Program-made: the position numbers and the translations under genes
Notes under the pieces: generated by a model
Told to the model about the DNA's origin: nothing
Database searches by the model: none
Seen by the model: only the letters and a program-made list of their open reading frames with translations
Shown: positions 39,270 through 51,660 of the stretch, in pieces
Layout of the letters: every line of letters starts with the position of its first letter
How positions within the stretch are numbered: the stretch's first letter is position 1
Assembly: GCF_016086655.4 (NCBI RefSeq)
Contig: NC_052138.2
Location: 12,214,001-12,278,000, forward strand
Source of the DNA: Lepeophtheirus salmonis
Lineage: Eukaryota > Arthropoda > Copepoda > Siphonostomatoida > Caligidae
Length of the DNA stretch: 64,000 bases
Direction of reading: 5' to 3'

Positions 39270-39422
39270 TATTATGCATTTGTTAATCAATTTACACCAA
39301 AGAGGGCCGAGAATTCTTCTTTAAGAGGGATATGGAATATCACCCACGACTTATTAAGTAATGAACAAAATAGAAAAAAGAGAAACCGTATCAACTGTGT
39401 TTCCTTTTATTATCACTGTCCT
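39270..39422 (+). repeat. Histone-spacer repeat, copy 1
   Basis: Contains AATCAATTTACACCAAAGA, AATTCTTCTTTAAGAGGGA and ATCACCCACGACTTATT. The block occurs again at 44,426-44,572 (+) between the arms and, as the mirror, at 51,197-51,352 (-) in the right arm. Confidence 0.85.
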
Positions 39423-39436
39423 TGTTTTTTTTTTCT

Positions 39437-39540
39437 TTACATACTCTTTAGTATTATTATACGGTTTACTTATACTTCATTAATGCAACTCCATCAAACC
39501 AATTATAGGGAGCTCAACTATGAAAACACATGTTTAGTAA
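39437..39540 (+). mobile_element. SINE 3' body in the spacer (left arm)
   Basis: TATTATTATACGGTTTACTT, then ATACTTCATTAATGCAAC and TCCATCAAACCAATTA, match the SINE body of the 28.1 and 31.6 kb copies. It is present in both arms, so it was there before the inverted duplication. Confidence 0.6.
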
Positions 39541-40319
39541 GGAATATGACATGCAATTATTAAAAAAAAGAACTTCTAAGTCATGAATGAGCTGATATTT
39601 GTTTGAAGTGCAAGATGAGCTTGAAAGCCGAATCCAACCTGCATATAATCCCAAGGTTCTTCCAGCTAAATGTAAGCCCATGAATAATGAGTAATGATGT
39701 AAATCGTGGAAATTTTTCAGCTGGGCGTTTTTTGTTTTTTTTATTGCTCATTGGAAGAATATATTTTTTTTTTCTTGGAAGCTGACATTATTATTTAATT
39801 TCTGAGTACTGAACTTCTTTTAATAAATATATTGACTTATATACAAAGCCTGATTGAAAATTCCTATATGTTAATAAAAAACAGCAAGTAAAGTTGAGCA
39901 TTTGTTGCAGAGTTATAATTACAAGTCTTTATTGGATTCAAGGTAAAATAAAGGAGTGCTGCCAGGGATGGGGAAACCTATACCCCCCTCCACAAATTGG
40001 AATATTTTCAAAAAGGCATCACTCTACTAGTACAAAACTGAATGATAAAAAAGGGATAAAATTTTATTTAAGGATTTATTTTCTATAAAAAAGGGCATTC
40101 GATCAAATTATGCAGCAGAGCAATTTAAAATTCATTCCTCTTCCCTTGTTACAGTCAAATGTGGCAGATATCCTCCTAAACCATTTCAAATTTGTTAGGC
40201 TTGCCATTATGATTTTCGAGTTTGATTATTTTTTGACATGCCCATTATACACACGATTTTCATCACTAAGCATTAGTTTGTATCTATATTGTTTATGGAA
40301 TAAATAAAAGGAAAATGTT

Positions 40320-40408
40320 ATTTTATTTCTTTTTTGTTTAACTTTCCCTCGCTTTTTCCCACCTTCCTTCTCCCCCTCCCTCTCTTTTTTTCTTCTTTCT
40401 AGAGAACG
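40320..40408 (+). promoter_or_regulatory. Polypyrimidine tract upstream of H4
   Basis: A long C/T-only stretch on the plus strand (blocks such as CCTTCTCCCCCTCCCTCTC) ends at TCTAGAGAACG just before the TATA box. It is conserved in both arms, and part of it is duplicated without the gene at 51,661-51,722. Possible GAGA-type factor site on the opposite strand; function inferred only. Confidence 0.5.
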
Positions 40409-40415
40409 TATAAAA
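40409..40415 (+). promoter_or_regulatory. TATA box of H4 (left)
   Basis: TATAAAA 55 bases before the H4 ATG. Confidence 0.8.
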
Positions 40416-40448
40416 GCTTGCTTCCTTACCGGTTTAAACATCAGTTAA

Positions 40449-40775
<327 letters not shown>

Positions 40776-40833
40776 GTTGTGATTCTCTTCCATTTCTCAT
40801 GGATGTCACTTCGATATATTTGAGTACAATACA

Positions 40834-40849
40834 GGTCCTTTTAAGGGCC
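40834..40849 (+). terminator. Histone 3' stem-loop of H4 (left)
   Basis: GGTCCT-TTTA-AGGGCC then ACT, 58 bases after the stop. One stem pair is G-U (T in the 5' arm), so it is a slightly weakened form; the same change is in the other H4 copy. Confidence 0.9.
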
Positions 40850-40916
40850 ACTAATGGGTCACATTAAGATCGTTCTTTAGCTTGTGGAATAGCAATATTA
40901 AATAGAGTCTGAGCAA

Positions 40917-40934
40917 CTCTCTCTCTCTCTCTCA
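40917..40934. repeat. CT microsatellite
   Basis: About nine CT units, mirrored as GA units at 49,686-49,702 in the right arm. Confidence 0.8.
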
Positions 40935-41040
40935 TTGTGCTTAATGTTTTCCCGCGTAGATCGTCTAATGTTTCTTTTATCTCCTAAAATAAAAATATGA
41001 ATGCAGGTGGGAGTATTTATCAGACAGAGGAGACGTGTAT

Positions 41041-43204
41041 ATACGTGTAAACATTGACATATTTTTAAAACTATGACATTGAACGATTGTGATACTTTTT
41101 GTAGTTGCAACTTGAAAAATGTGTGTATTTTTCAAAGTTGTTGTCATTTTTATTTTATTCTTGAAGAGAAAACATGCATAATGTCATCACTAGTATACAA
41201 GACGATGAATAATGTATTAAACATTATGAGCTGTGGTATGTAAGGAAAGTGACAAATTGTATTTTATTCAAGTAATTTTTGAACTTTCTAATTTATATAT
41301 TGATATTATACCAAACAGAGACATCGTCAGCATCTCCCAAAACATTCCATATTCACTTTTTTTTCCCCTTTCTAATAATAAAAATTTATTTTCCTTAAAT
41401 ACATTTATTTTATCATATATAATATGATAAATTTCCATTTATTTCTATGAAGAAACTTTGACGATTGAAAATCAAGTATATTTTGGGCATGTTAAAAAAA
41501 CAACTGAAATTTTACTTGGTAAACCTGACAATTTGAACAATATTTTGGAGGTGAGTAGGATAGTGGAAATGGCTTTTCATTTAAGTAGCTATAAACAGCT
41601 GTGACGAAGGTTGGAGAAGAAGGAAATGAAGAAAGGGAAAAAGAATTACCCTTATCCCCAATTATATTCTGAGTCCAATAAGGACTTAAATTATAGTTTT
41701 CCAAAAAATCTTTCATGAGCACGTACAAACGTAAAATCCAGCTTTGATATACCATTGTAGAAAAATGGGAATAAAATAATAATGACAATAATTTAGGAAA
41801 AGAAAATACACTGTTTATATTGCCAATTCCAAGAAAATGTGTGGGTTTAATCATTCTAAATGATTGGCGACACTGAATATACAGTTAGTATATTCTCTAG
41901 TAATTTAACTTCGATAATTTTTTGACATTTTAGTTGTAAAAATCAATTAGATATTTCATTATTTTATAAAATAACACTTATGTAGTTTGAGTTAGGCTGT
42001 TACTAGACTTTAATTTTTATTTAAAAATTGTATTTCATAGGCATTTTAGCTCTAAAAGTACAATTTAAGTGAAGCTTTTGATAAAACAACAACTAGTTAA
42101 CTCTAATTCAATCGTTTTTTCATCTTTGTATTTCCTTTTAATTACCCATCTAATATCGAGTGGGATTTACTAACAACTGAATTTTTCATTATTCACTTGT
42201 TTTATTTAGGTCAACAACTAAAGGAAATATGGATTATTCAAAACCATAAGACTTTCGAAGTCCTGAAAATCGCATTTGCTTTTTTCCACAAATAAAAACT
42301 AACAATTTGACTTTCATGTTTAATAGTTTTAAAGCAAAGGAAAACGTGGTTCAGGAGATTAATTCATAACTGGAAAATTTGCAAATTACTCGGTTGCAAT
42401 AAACGTTCCAGCCTGTATTGATCATAAGGTCGTTTTTTGTATGTGTTGGTGCAAGTATAGGGAAATAGACACCTAATTAAATCCAGCATAATTAAAATGG
42501 CAATTGATATTTATACCTATATAGATGAAATTAAGATCCACTTTGGGTACAAATTTGAGAGTTATCACTAGATGGAGACATCTCCTTTATTTTTTTCAAT
42601 CCATCTCTAGAAAAAGCTTATCGTATCTCCTTTCCAGCTGATAAATCTTCAATAGCTTCTTATTCACCATAGCTTTTGAAGACTTATGATGAGGAGTGGT
42701 TCAAAGAATTTCTCGAGTTCTGTTTGTGTCAACTGCAATAGTTTATTGATGTTGATTTCAGTAAGAAAAATATCATTAAAGAAGTCTCGAAAATATTCAA
42801 TGGGAGAGAAAAATACATTATACTTAAATAGGACAAGTACATAAAACAATTCAATAATGTTAATTATGATAGGACTTTAAATTTGAAACTAATTATTGAA
42901 TCCTTGAATATTTAGCTACCATTGATAATTTAATTAGGTTATTCGAAGGAAATCGAAAAAAATCAATGTTTTTTTTGTTTTTTTTTGCTACGTAAAATAC
43001 ATGTTTATATTGCTTACGTATAGGGTTAACAAGAATTTCACCTCAGTTATACCATTTTTTTTTTTTGAGATAGTTTTTTTTTTAGCGTGAGGAGAAGGCA
43101 AGAACAAAAAAATATGGTAAACATAAATTAAGCCATCTACTTGTTTTAGGATTTTAGAGGGAGAAAATAAATTACTGTAATAAATTTCTAATAGTTTAAA
43201 AAAA
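41041..43204. other. Inter-arm region, no supported gene
   Basis: A 120-codon open frame on the minus strand (41,492-41,854; contains VYQSWILRLYVLMKDFLENY and SSFPSSPTFVTAVYSYLNEK) is the longest here. It has no recognisable domain and I give it little weight. A block near 43,073-43,098 (T run then AGCGTGAGGAGAAGG) resembles 39,172-39,198 of the left arm. Confidence 0.35.
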
Positions 43205-44390
43205 GTTATCGTCAAGGTTCTCCTTCAGTTCCGCCACTTTTCGCTGTTGGACTTAAAGATCTTTGGGATTCCATAAGAAATAAGTTTGGGGGCTTTTGAG
43301 TTGATTTTGGATTGTCCGTACATATTATTCATATAAGTACTAACGATATCACTCTGATGTTGGAGGTAAAGTCAGAAAACCACTTAACAAGGAGAACTGA
43401 AGTTTTAATTAACTACTTCAAGAAATATGAAAGGAGGTACGATTTGAAGATTAACAATAACAAGACAGTCATTCTCCCCTGGGAAAATGGTATCCCTTTG
43501 AAGGACTTAAAATAGCCGATTTCTTTATTAAAAAGAGTGTCGACATTTTAATGTGAACGTAAAAAACCTGTCATACAAATTGGACTGATCTAAAATTTTA
43601 TATTAATTGTTCTATTCACAAATAGAAGAAATTTAATTTCCAAAAAAGAATTGATCTCTTTAATTAGCAAATTGTTCCTACCACTCTCTATAAGATAATG
43701 GTAATCGAAAAAGTCATTGACGAAAATAATTACTGGGCCAATAAGATATTTCCTCGGAGCTACATAAATTCCATAAAAAGGCCCAAAAATTCATTTAGGA
43801 GGAGGGTTGTCATTGCTGTCTAGAATTATTCAAAAGATAATAATTGATCCTTTAAGGAACTCAGAGTCTGAATGGCGTGCATCTCTTTCGTCCCACCTTG
43901 CTTACAAATGGTTGATGCTGTGAACTGAATTTATTAATTACAAAATTAATAAATTCTCTGATTCTTGGGTAACTATACCGAGGATCATTTGAACAAAAAA
44001 ATAAATGGATCTAAACTGTAATTCTTTGTTCAATATTGGAAAGTTGTTTTTTTTTCGCTCAAAAGAGCTGCAATCATCCGTTTCCTTCCAATTCCGTGGC
44101 ACTTATTAATGAATTTTCCAACCAACTCTGAAGAATAGACGGATAAAATCTGTGATTTATATTTAAACTGTATAGAATTACCTAAAACATGGAAAAAGAT
44201 GACCATGAGTTTTATAAAATTACTCTGGAATATTTTTAGAAAGCATGTTTTGCTAATAATGGATTGATTAATAACATAAATTTCAAAATGTATGACTCCA
44301 GTTTTTAAACTAGAATATTTATTATATGTAACTTCTCTAAATGAATAAATTCATACAAAACGAGAACCCTTGTCATTTAAAATAGCATTA
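43205..44390 (+). pseudogene. L1-like LINE fragment (3' half)
   Basis: It starts inside the reverse transcriptase: QGSPSVPPLFAVGLKDLWDS (motif B), then HIIHISTNDITLMLE where a YADD box is expected (the Asp pair is damaged), LKINNNKTVILPW (primer-grip region), and C-terminal pieces to about 44.3 kb. It is 5'-truncated, as is usual for LINEs, and lies between parts of a third histone-spacer repeat. Confidence 0.7.
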
Positions 44391-44425
44391 GTATATGTAA
44401 AAAAGAATAATTATATTTATTTTGC

Positions 44426-44572
44426 TATGCATTTTTAATCAATTTACACCAAAGACGGGTGATAATTCTTCTTTAAGAGGGAGACGGTAAATCACCCACG
44501 ACTTATTTAATAACGAACAAAAAAAGAAGAAAAAGCAGACCGATCAACTGTTTTTCCTTTTATAATCACTCC
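44426..44572 (+). repeat. Histone-spacer repeat, copy 2 (between the arms)
   Basis: TTAATCAATTTACACCAAAG, AATTCTTCTTTAAGAGGGAG and AATCACCCACGACTTATT match 39,270-39,422, but no histone gene or SINE body follows it. A detached piece of the same spacer. Confidence 0.85.
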
Positions 44573-44829
44573 ACTTAGTTTTCTGACTTCATCATTTGAA
44601 ATATCAAATCAAATATAGATATTTATTAAAATTTTCTCCGATAATGATACGGCGTTTATATTGGATATTTTATCCAATATATAGGACTACATCTAAACAA
44701 TATACAGGGTTGATGTTATCTAGTTGTATACATTTCATTTTTTTACTAGTAAAACTTAAATGAGATGCTTTGTTAGACCATTTATTTAACAAAATCATCT
44801 GAAAATAGTGATCAGCAAAACTTTTATGT

Positions 44830-45540
44830 TATATGTGAGCGCTCAGCTCTAATAATTGCCTCAAAACGAGATCTAAATCCTTTACAGACCTTGACTTTCT
44901 AGTCAGACTCAAACTTGGTCCACATCTTTTTGATTATAGCCTCTAGAGATTAAAAACTCCTGTGAGGAGTAGCAAACAACCTCTCTATCTAGATGCATCT
45001 AGATAGAGTAGTTAAAGGGGTTTGCGTCTGGAGAGGAGGGCGGCCACATTTTGAGGTCCCAAAAGTCTGGAAACTTGCGAAAGGCCTGGCGATGACATGG
45101 AGCTCCATCTTGAGCGAAAACAAATTTGTCCCCGAACTTTTGTCTAGCCCAAGGTGAGTCTTTCTTATCCAGAAGTCGGATGTAAGCATCTGCATGGAGC
45201 TGCTCCTCTTTCTTCACAAAAATGGTAGGGAAGACTCCAGAATGCCAAAGACTATGGTTCTGCCTCGATTTTATGTTCTAAAGACATGTCTCACTGAAGC
45301 TAAGGTATTGCTTGTATATTCGGTTGTGATGTAGCGGTTGTTTTGTTAATTCAAAGTGGTATCAACAGTGAACTTTTTACATAAGAAAGGAGCAAAACTT
45401 TTTATTGCCCTAGGGGAAATTCAGAAACTTCTTTGCTCTATCCAAACGTGTCAGCTCGCTCTGTTCAGAAATAAGAGATATTCTGGTCCTCCTCCGTCAT
45501 TTTGCACCAACATCAGCTGGGATTGAAAATAAAAAAATGT
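44830..45540 (-). pseudogene. mariner-family transposase relic
   Basis: The minus strand encodes a degenerate N-terminal part and then KEEQLHADAYIRLLDKK, FVFAQDGAPCHRQAF (second catalytic Asp in QDGAP) and MWPPSSPDANPFNYSI (third catalytic Asp in SPDANP). A short tail with IIKKMWTKFES and FRSRFEAIIRAERSHI follows after a deletion. First-Asp region and terminal repeats not found. Different subfamily from the elements at 29 and 58 kb. Confidence 0.8.
44983..45008. repeat. 26-base perfect palindrome at the transposase deletion junction
   Basis: CTCTATCTAGATG followed directly by its exact reverse complement. It sits where the transposase frame jumps from the third catalytic Asp to the C-terminal tail. 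Confidence 0.85.
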
Positions 45541-46296
45541 GTTCCACTATATAGGATCTATATATTCATATAAAATCAAACAAGACGCAAATCTCACTTA
45601 TCCTGAATGATGCCCATTTAATTTATTTTCTATTTGTCCTATGCTCTGACACTCTTGATCATACTAACCAATAACCAAAAGGGTGAGATAAATATATGAA
45701 TAAATCAGTGACAACCCGTACACAACAAAAAGAAGAAGGGCACAAATTCACTGAATTGACCTTAATAAGTAATTATAATTCCAGTATGTTAGAATAAAGA
45801 ACCGAAAATGAAAGTGGTCGCCCCAACAGAGTGAAGATTATTTCGGAGTAGGACAGCTTAACTTGTTTTGTTTACATTTTCCATCGTATAAAAAAATAAA
45901 CAATCTACATTCTTAAATTTTACAATTTGACAAGGTCTTCATTTTAATACACCCATTGAGGATCTTCCATGTCGTAGTGAAGCATATGAAGCTATGAAGC
46001 TAAGTCTCAGTTTCTAAAGAGGATCACTTTGCCATAGTGGACTACAGCGGGGAACGAAGAAGCTTGTCGGATTTCATTCAAATTCATTATGAAAATTTAA
46101 TTGAAGGCATATTAGTTATTACTTATGAGTTATTCTGTGTTAGCTCTTCACCCTTGTCATTATCAATTATATCATTCAATCCGAGAAAAATATATTCAAT
46201 CCATATATATTGTAATTACTTATAAGTTATTTGTATTGACTATCATTTGTTAGGATGGCTATAAATTATCATAAGCATATCTCACGATTATTGAAG
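45541..46296. other. Intergenic
   Basis: No supported gene. Confidence 0.4.
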
Positions 46297-46541
46297 TGTT
46301 GCATCTTGACGAGGGAGAGACACAAACTTATTTATAATAGGAGAGATCCAGGATGACCGGGAGAGATGAGAGGATGAAATGCGTGGAGGAGTAAAACACT
46401 TTTACAAGAACATATGTCTTCTTATTAATACATAACCATACTCTATTCATTTACACAATACGAGACTATTTATGCTACGTAAAACACAGTACTTTAATAC
46501 ACTGAAGAACATACAAGAAAGGAAATATGAAATACATAACA
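46297..46541 (+). mobile_element. Solo LTR with 5-base target duplication
   Basis: A 245-base unit beginning TGTTGCATCTTGACGAGGG and ending ATACATAACA (TG...CA ends), flanked on both sides by TGAAG. It is the same family as 47,448-47,701 and 35,694-35,977. No internal coding region is attached, so it is the product of LTR-LTR recombination. Confidence 0.85.
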
Positions 46542-47076
46542 TGAAGATACTAGATGAAGACTCCATGGAGAATGTGTGGAGTTCAATGTAACAAAAGATC
46601 GTAATACTTCGTCACTCCCGGCATTAAAGAATAGGTCATTGTGATAAAGTGCAACATAATTACATATACTAGGGATCATGAATTTAAAAATAAATAAATT
46701 ATAATGTGCGTTGTTATGTAATGATTTAATTAAACTTAAGTATCTTCAAACAAATACTTTATTGAAATAGAACTGATTAATCCACAGTCAAACAGTTCCC
46801 ATATTGACTCTTCGTGAATTTGACACAGGAAGAAAACTTCGCTCCCAATAGCATTACAGTTGTGTTTGAAAAAAAATGTTGGGCATTCAATTTCTGAGTA
46901 ATTGCTTGACAAGGTTTTTAGACTTGGCTAGAACACATGTTCTCACATTTTGAAAGTTTAGTGTTTAAAATTAAATAATGAGCCTCAAAAAAAAAGAAAA
47001 AAAAGTATAATTTCCTTCTCTATTTTTTAACTAATGAAATGAGCAGTTTTTTGCACATTACTGGCTATTTTTCTTT

Positions 47077-49060
47077 TTATGCTACTTTTGTTAACAATAT
47101 TAATATACTAATGAATGTACGAGTGTGAATACCATTTTTTATAACTTCATATTCTTCCTTAGGATACTTTTCCACAATTATGCTCATGAGTCGATCCATC
47201 ACATATGTTTCAATATCAAAAAATCCCATGAAACTTAATGAAATGCTTCTCAATTTTTTTTCCCAAAATTCCAAAAATATTCCTATGGTTGAAGCAGTCT
47301 CTTCATAATTTTTTAAGCTATGGACTTAGAGGAACTTGGATGCTGGAAGTATTAAGCCCCAGAGTAGGAAATTTTTGATGTAACGATTTGGCCAAATATG
47401 CAGCAACATAAATGAATCCTTCATCTTCACAGATTTTAGAAATAAATTGTTATGTATTTCATATTTCCTTTCTTGTTCTTATTTTCTTGTATGTTCTTTA
47501 GTGTATTAAAGTACTGTGTTTTACGTAGTATAAATAGTCTCGTATTGTGTAAATAAATAGAGTATAGTTAGAATACCCATGATCTTATAAACAGTGTAGT
47601 TTTATTCCTCTACGTCATTCCTTCACCTCATTTCTCTCGGTCATCCTGGATCTCTCCACCTTATAAATAAGTTTGTGTCTCTCCCTCGTCAAGACGCAAC
47701 ATAAATAAATCATTAGATGGTTGTTTTATTGTATTTTCATCATTATTTATATCTTCCTCAATCTCACCTTTAATGATTGGAAGATAAATTATATATTCAA
47801 AGTCTTCATAAAATTTTATGTTATCCCCTGAATCTGCTTTGCTCAAAATAGGACCTAAAAGGAGATGCAGGATTAGTATATATACATTAGTGCATTGGTG
47901 ATACTACAACCTGTAATTCGTTGAAACATAGAAACAAAACATTGGTCTTCTTCAGATCTGACGGAAGTATTCTCAACAACCATTTTTTCTGAGCCACTTA
48001 TTTCGAGTATCCGAAATCGATCCATGGCCTCCACCGCATTAGGATGAGAGTGGGTTCGTCCCATATATCTTATTCTTGAAAAACAGTTTTTAAGACAATC
48101 TTGATTTAAACGAGATGCCAATATATATAAAAAGCCAATTTCATCATTTATGTATTGATACAATGATATCAAAGATTTTGAAGAAATACTTATGCCCTTT
48201 TTGTAGGGCATCAAAGCAGATGAATTAGGCAACACCACTTCACCATTTTTATTTCTCTTAATTTGCTTCATTATTACAATCACATTTATCATGCTTTGGA
48301 GAATATCTTTTTCTATATCCAAATTTACTCCATAGGCACATCCAAAGTCCTTTTTTGATAATAGTCGGAGCTCCATCTCATCGAAGCACAAGACAGCTAA
48401 GTTTCCATTTGGAGTTTCCTTGGATTTGATTTGTTGAGCGATAATTTTAATAATATTTGATTATATTCCAGGAGCTGTTCTAATATTTTGGATCCACCGT
48501 TTGAGGGTTGTTACACAAGGAACCGGAAGTAGACCACTGGATTGAATGTAACGGTAGGATTTTGAGGAAAGATACTTCAGTATCAGTCCTTTAACAAAAT
48601 CCTCCTCTATCCATTTTCCAAACCTCTTCCCACTGATAATAAGTTTACATTGAGATTTAGTAAATCTCTTTTCCAGTTCTCCTTTCATCGCTTCCTTAAA
48701 ATTAGATTTGGATTTTAATAATCTATTTTCCATTTGAAAGATTATCACTTTTTTGTGTAAATCTGCATTCTGTTTCCTTAGTAACTCGAGTTCTAGAATG
48801 AGTTGATCTTTTCTGAAGCCCTACTAATTTGTATAATCCGGGATACACATGCTTGATTAGATACGTTAACCTTGTCTAACACAACTGTTTGAGTTGGTTT
48901 GGGATAATTTGTCTAATGTCTCCAAATATATTTCATAAGAATCTTTTTCAAAATGGTCCATTATCTTCATTTCGTTTTCCTTGGAGCTTGCCCAAATCCT
49001 TTGCCAGGTATGAGGCCTCTGGAAGGGATAGCAACTCTTTTTAAAAGTAGTCCCAGCAGT
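47077..49060 (-). pseudogene. P-element superfamily (THAP9-like) transposase relic
   Basis: Minus strand, in order: a short N-terminal piece (HTWQRIWASSKENE), a Leu/Lys coiled coil (LILELELLRKQNADLHKK, 48.75-48.8 kb), the P-element LEXIN-like region (FTKSQCKLIISGK, SSKSYRYIQSSGLLPVPCVT), an in-frame TAA near 48,455, CFDEMELRLL (first catalytic Asp of the RNase H fold), then, with the middle missing, LNQDCLKNCFSRIRYMGRTH and NPNAVEA-like residues. After the solo LTR at 47,448-47,701 it resumes with FIYVAAYLAKSLHQKFPTLG and ends HTRTFISILILL. Family enzymes cut and paste DNA using GTP. This copy has lost the GTP-binding domain and is interrupted. Confidence 0.8.
47448..47701 (-). mobile_element. 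Solo LTR with 5-base target duplication, inside the P-element relic
   Basis: On the minus strand it begins TGTTGCGTCTTGACGAGGG and ends AAATACATAACA, flanked by TAAAT on both sides. It splits the P-element coding sequence, so it inserted after that element. Confidence 0.85.
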
Positions 49061-49579
49061 TCACCTTTAAATTCCTTTTATAAGCATTTTATTCAAATTG
49101 ATTATCACAAATTCTAGGGTATTTTCCTAGGGGGTCCTTTCGATTACAAGCACTTAATCATTTTTTCTCCTTGAGGAATACTTTGGAAAGTGATGATATA
49201 TGATGTTGTTAGGAAAATCACAAATAGCAACTGCACAACTAATAGTTTCATTGTGCGAATATATTATACTTTTTTGGAATGGCGAAGAGGGATTATTATC
49301 GTAATAATTTATATATATATTGTAAAATGTAAATAATATATAATATCATACTCGAAGGATACCAAATTTCTCTTTCTCTTGGCCCACAGCGTAGTCCCAG
49401 TTCTTAATTTTGGCCTTTTCTCAATTTGTATTTGGTACCCTTTCTATTCACTATGATGTCAAAATCTCCCTATCTTGCCCACAGTAGGTACGATATATCA
49501 AATTGAAAATCCTAGCAAGCCCGATTACATGATAGTCTAACCTAGTACTTCAATTAACCTTGGTTTGAACAATATATCA
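49061..49579. other. Intergenic between the P relic and the right arm
   Basis: No gene seen. Confidence 0.4.
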
Positions 49580-49770
49580 GTACACATCTCCTCTGTCTGA
49601 TAAATACTCCCACCTGCATTCATATTTTTATTTTAGGAGATAAAAGAAACATTAGACGATCTACGCGGGAAAACATTAAGCACAATGAGAGAGAGAGAGA
49701 GAGTTGCTCAGACTCTATTTAATATTGCTATTCCACAAGCTAAAGAACGATCTTAATGTGACCCATTAGT

Positions 49771-49786
49771 GGCCCTTAAAAGGACC
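49771..49786 (-). terminator. Histone 3' stem-loop of H4 (right)
   Basis: Minus strand GGTCCT-TTTA-AGGGCC, identical to the left copy, including the G-U pair. Confidence 0.9.
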
Positions 49787-49844
49787 TGTATTGTACTCAA
49801 ATATATCGAAGTGACATCCATGAGAAATGGAAGAGAATCACAAC

Positions 49845-50171
<327 letters not shown>

Positions 50172-50204
50172 TTAACTGATGTTTAAACCGGTAAGGAAGC
50201 AAGC

Positions 50205-50211
50205 TTTTATA
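50205..50211 (-). promoter_or_regulatory. TATA box of H4 (right)
   Basis: TATAAAA on the minus strand, same spacing to the ATG as in the left arm. Confidence 0.8.
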
Positions 50212-51085
50212 CGTTCTCTAGAAAGAAGAAAAAAAAGAGAGGGAGGGGGAGAAGGAAGGTGGGAAAAAGCGAGGGAAAGTTAAACAAAAAAGAAATAAAA
50301 TAACATTTTCCTTTTATTTATTCCATAAACAATATAGATACAAACTAATGCTTAGTGATGAAAATCGTGTGTATAATGGGCATGTCAAAAAATAATCAAA
50401 CTCGAAAATCATAATGGCAAGCCTAACAAATTTGAAATGGTTTAGGAGGATATCTGCCACATTTGACTGTAACAAGGGAAGAGGAATGAATTTTAAATTG
50501 CTCTGCTGCATAATTTGATCGAATGCCCTTTTTTATAGAAAATAAATCCTTAAATAAAATTTTATCCCTTTTTTATCATTCAGTTTTGTACTAGTAGAGT
50601 GATGCCTTTTTGAAAATATTCCAATTTGTGGAGGGGGGTATAGGTTTCCCCATCCCTGGCAGCACTCCTTTATTTTACCTTGAATCCAATAAAGACTTGT
50701 AATTATAACTCTGCAACAAATGCTCAACTTTACTTGCTGTTTTTTATTAACATATAGGAATTTTCAATCAGGCTTTGTATATAAGTCAATATATTTATTA
50801 AAAGAAGTTCAGTACTCAGAAATTAAATAATAATGTCAGCTTCCAAGAAAAAAAAAATATATTCTTCCAATGAGCAATAAAAAAAACAAAAAACGCCAGC
50901 TAAAAAATTTCCACGATTTACATCATTACTCATTATTCATGGGCTTACATTTAGCTGGAAGAACCTTGGGATTATATGCAGGTTGGATTCGGCTTTAAAG
51001 CTCATCTTGCACTTCAAACAAATATCAGCTCATTCATGACTTAGAAGTTCTTTTTTTAATAATTGCATGTCATATTCCTTACTAA

Positions 51086-51190
51086 ACATGTGTTTTCATT
51101 GTTGAGCTCCCGTTAATTGGTTTGATGGAGTTGCATTAATGAAGTATAAGTAAACCGTATAATAATACTAAAGAGTATGTAAAGAAAAAA
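51086..51190 (-). mobile_element. SINE 3' body in the spacer (right arm)
   Basis: Mirror copy of 39,437-39,540. Confidence 0.6.
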
Positions 51191-51196
51191 AAACAA

Positions 51197-51352
51197 GGAC
51201 ATAATAATAATGATAATAAAAGGAAACACAGTTGATACGGTTTCTCTTTTTTTATTTTGTGCATTACTTAATAAGTCGTGGGTGATATACCATATCCCTC
51301 TTAAAGAAGAATTATCGGCAATCTTTGGTGTAAATTGATTAAAAATGCATAA
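51197..51352 (-). repeat. Histone-spacer repeat, copy 3 (right arm)
   Basis: Mirror copy of 39,270-39,422 (minus strand TTAATCAATTTACACCAAAG). Confidence 0.85.
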
Positions 51353-51660
51353 TAAAATATATATATATATATGAATTTAAATGCAATTAAAACATTTTTC
51401 ATGCACTCATGCTATTTTAAATGACAAGGTTCTCCTCTTATCAGTAAATCATTTTTTGTTTTCCAAAATCCTGAAACAGACAGCTGATATTTACAAAAGT
51501 CATATTTCTGGTGTACCATTTGTCTCCCTCTCACCTTTTCCTCACACTTATACAAAAAAAAAACATAGCTAAGTTTTAGTATTACAAAATCTATCATAGA
51601 AATTGTCTTTTTGAAGTCAATATCTATGTTAATAAAGCAATTTTTATTTTTATTTGTTTG

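Noticed and set aside
39894..40307. 64- and 65-codon frames repeated identically at 50,314-50,727
   Set aside because: Their identity comes from the near-perfect duplication of non-coding DNA; composition is not protein-like and no conservation beyond the copy can be claimed.
41492..41854. 120-residue minus-strand gene
   Set aside because: No promoter, domain or homologue in view, and AT-rich DNA of this length can produce such a frame by chance; noted in the feature list only as an open frame.
46297..47701. A single 1.4-kb DNA transposon with 250-base terminal inverted repeats
   Set aside because: Each 250-base unit has its own 5-base target duplication and TG...CA ends, so they are two solo LTRs.
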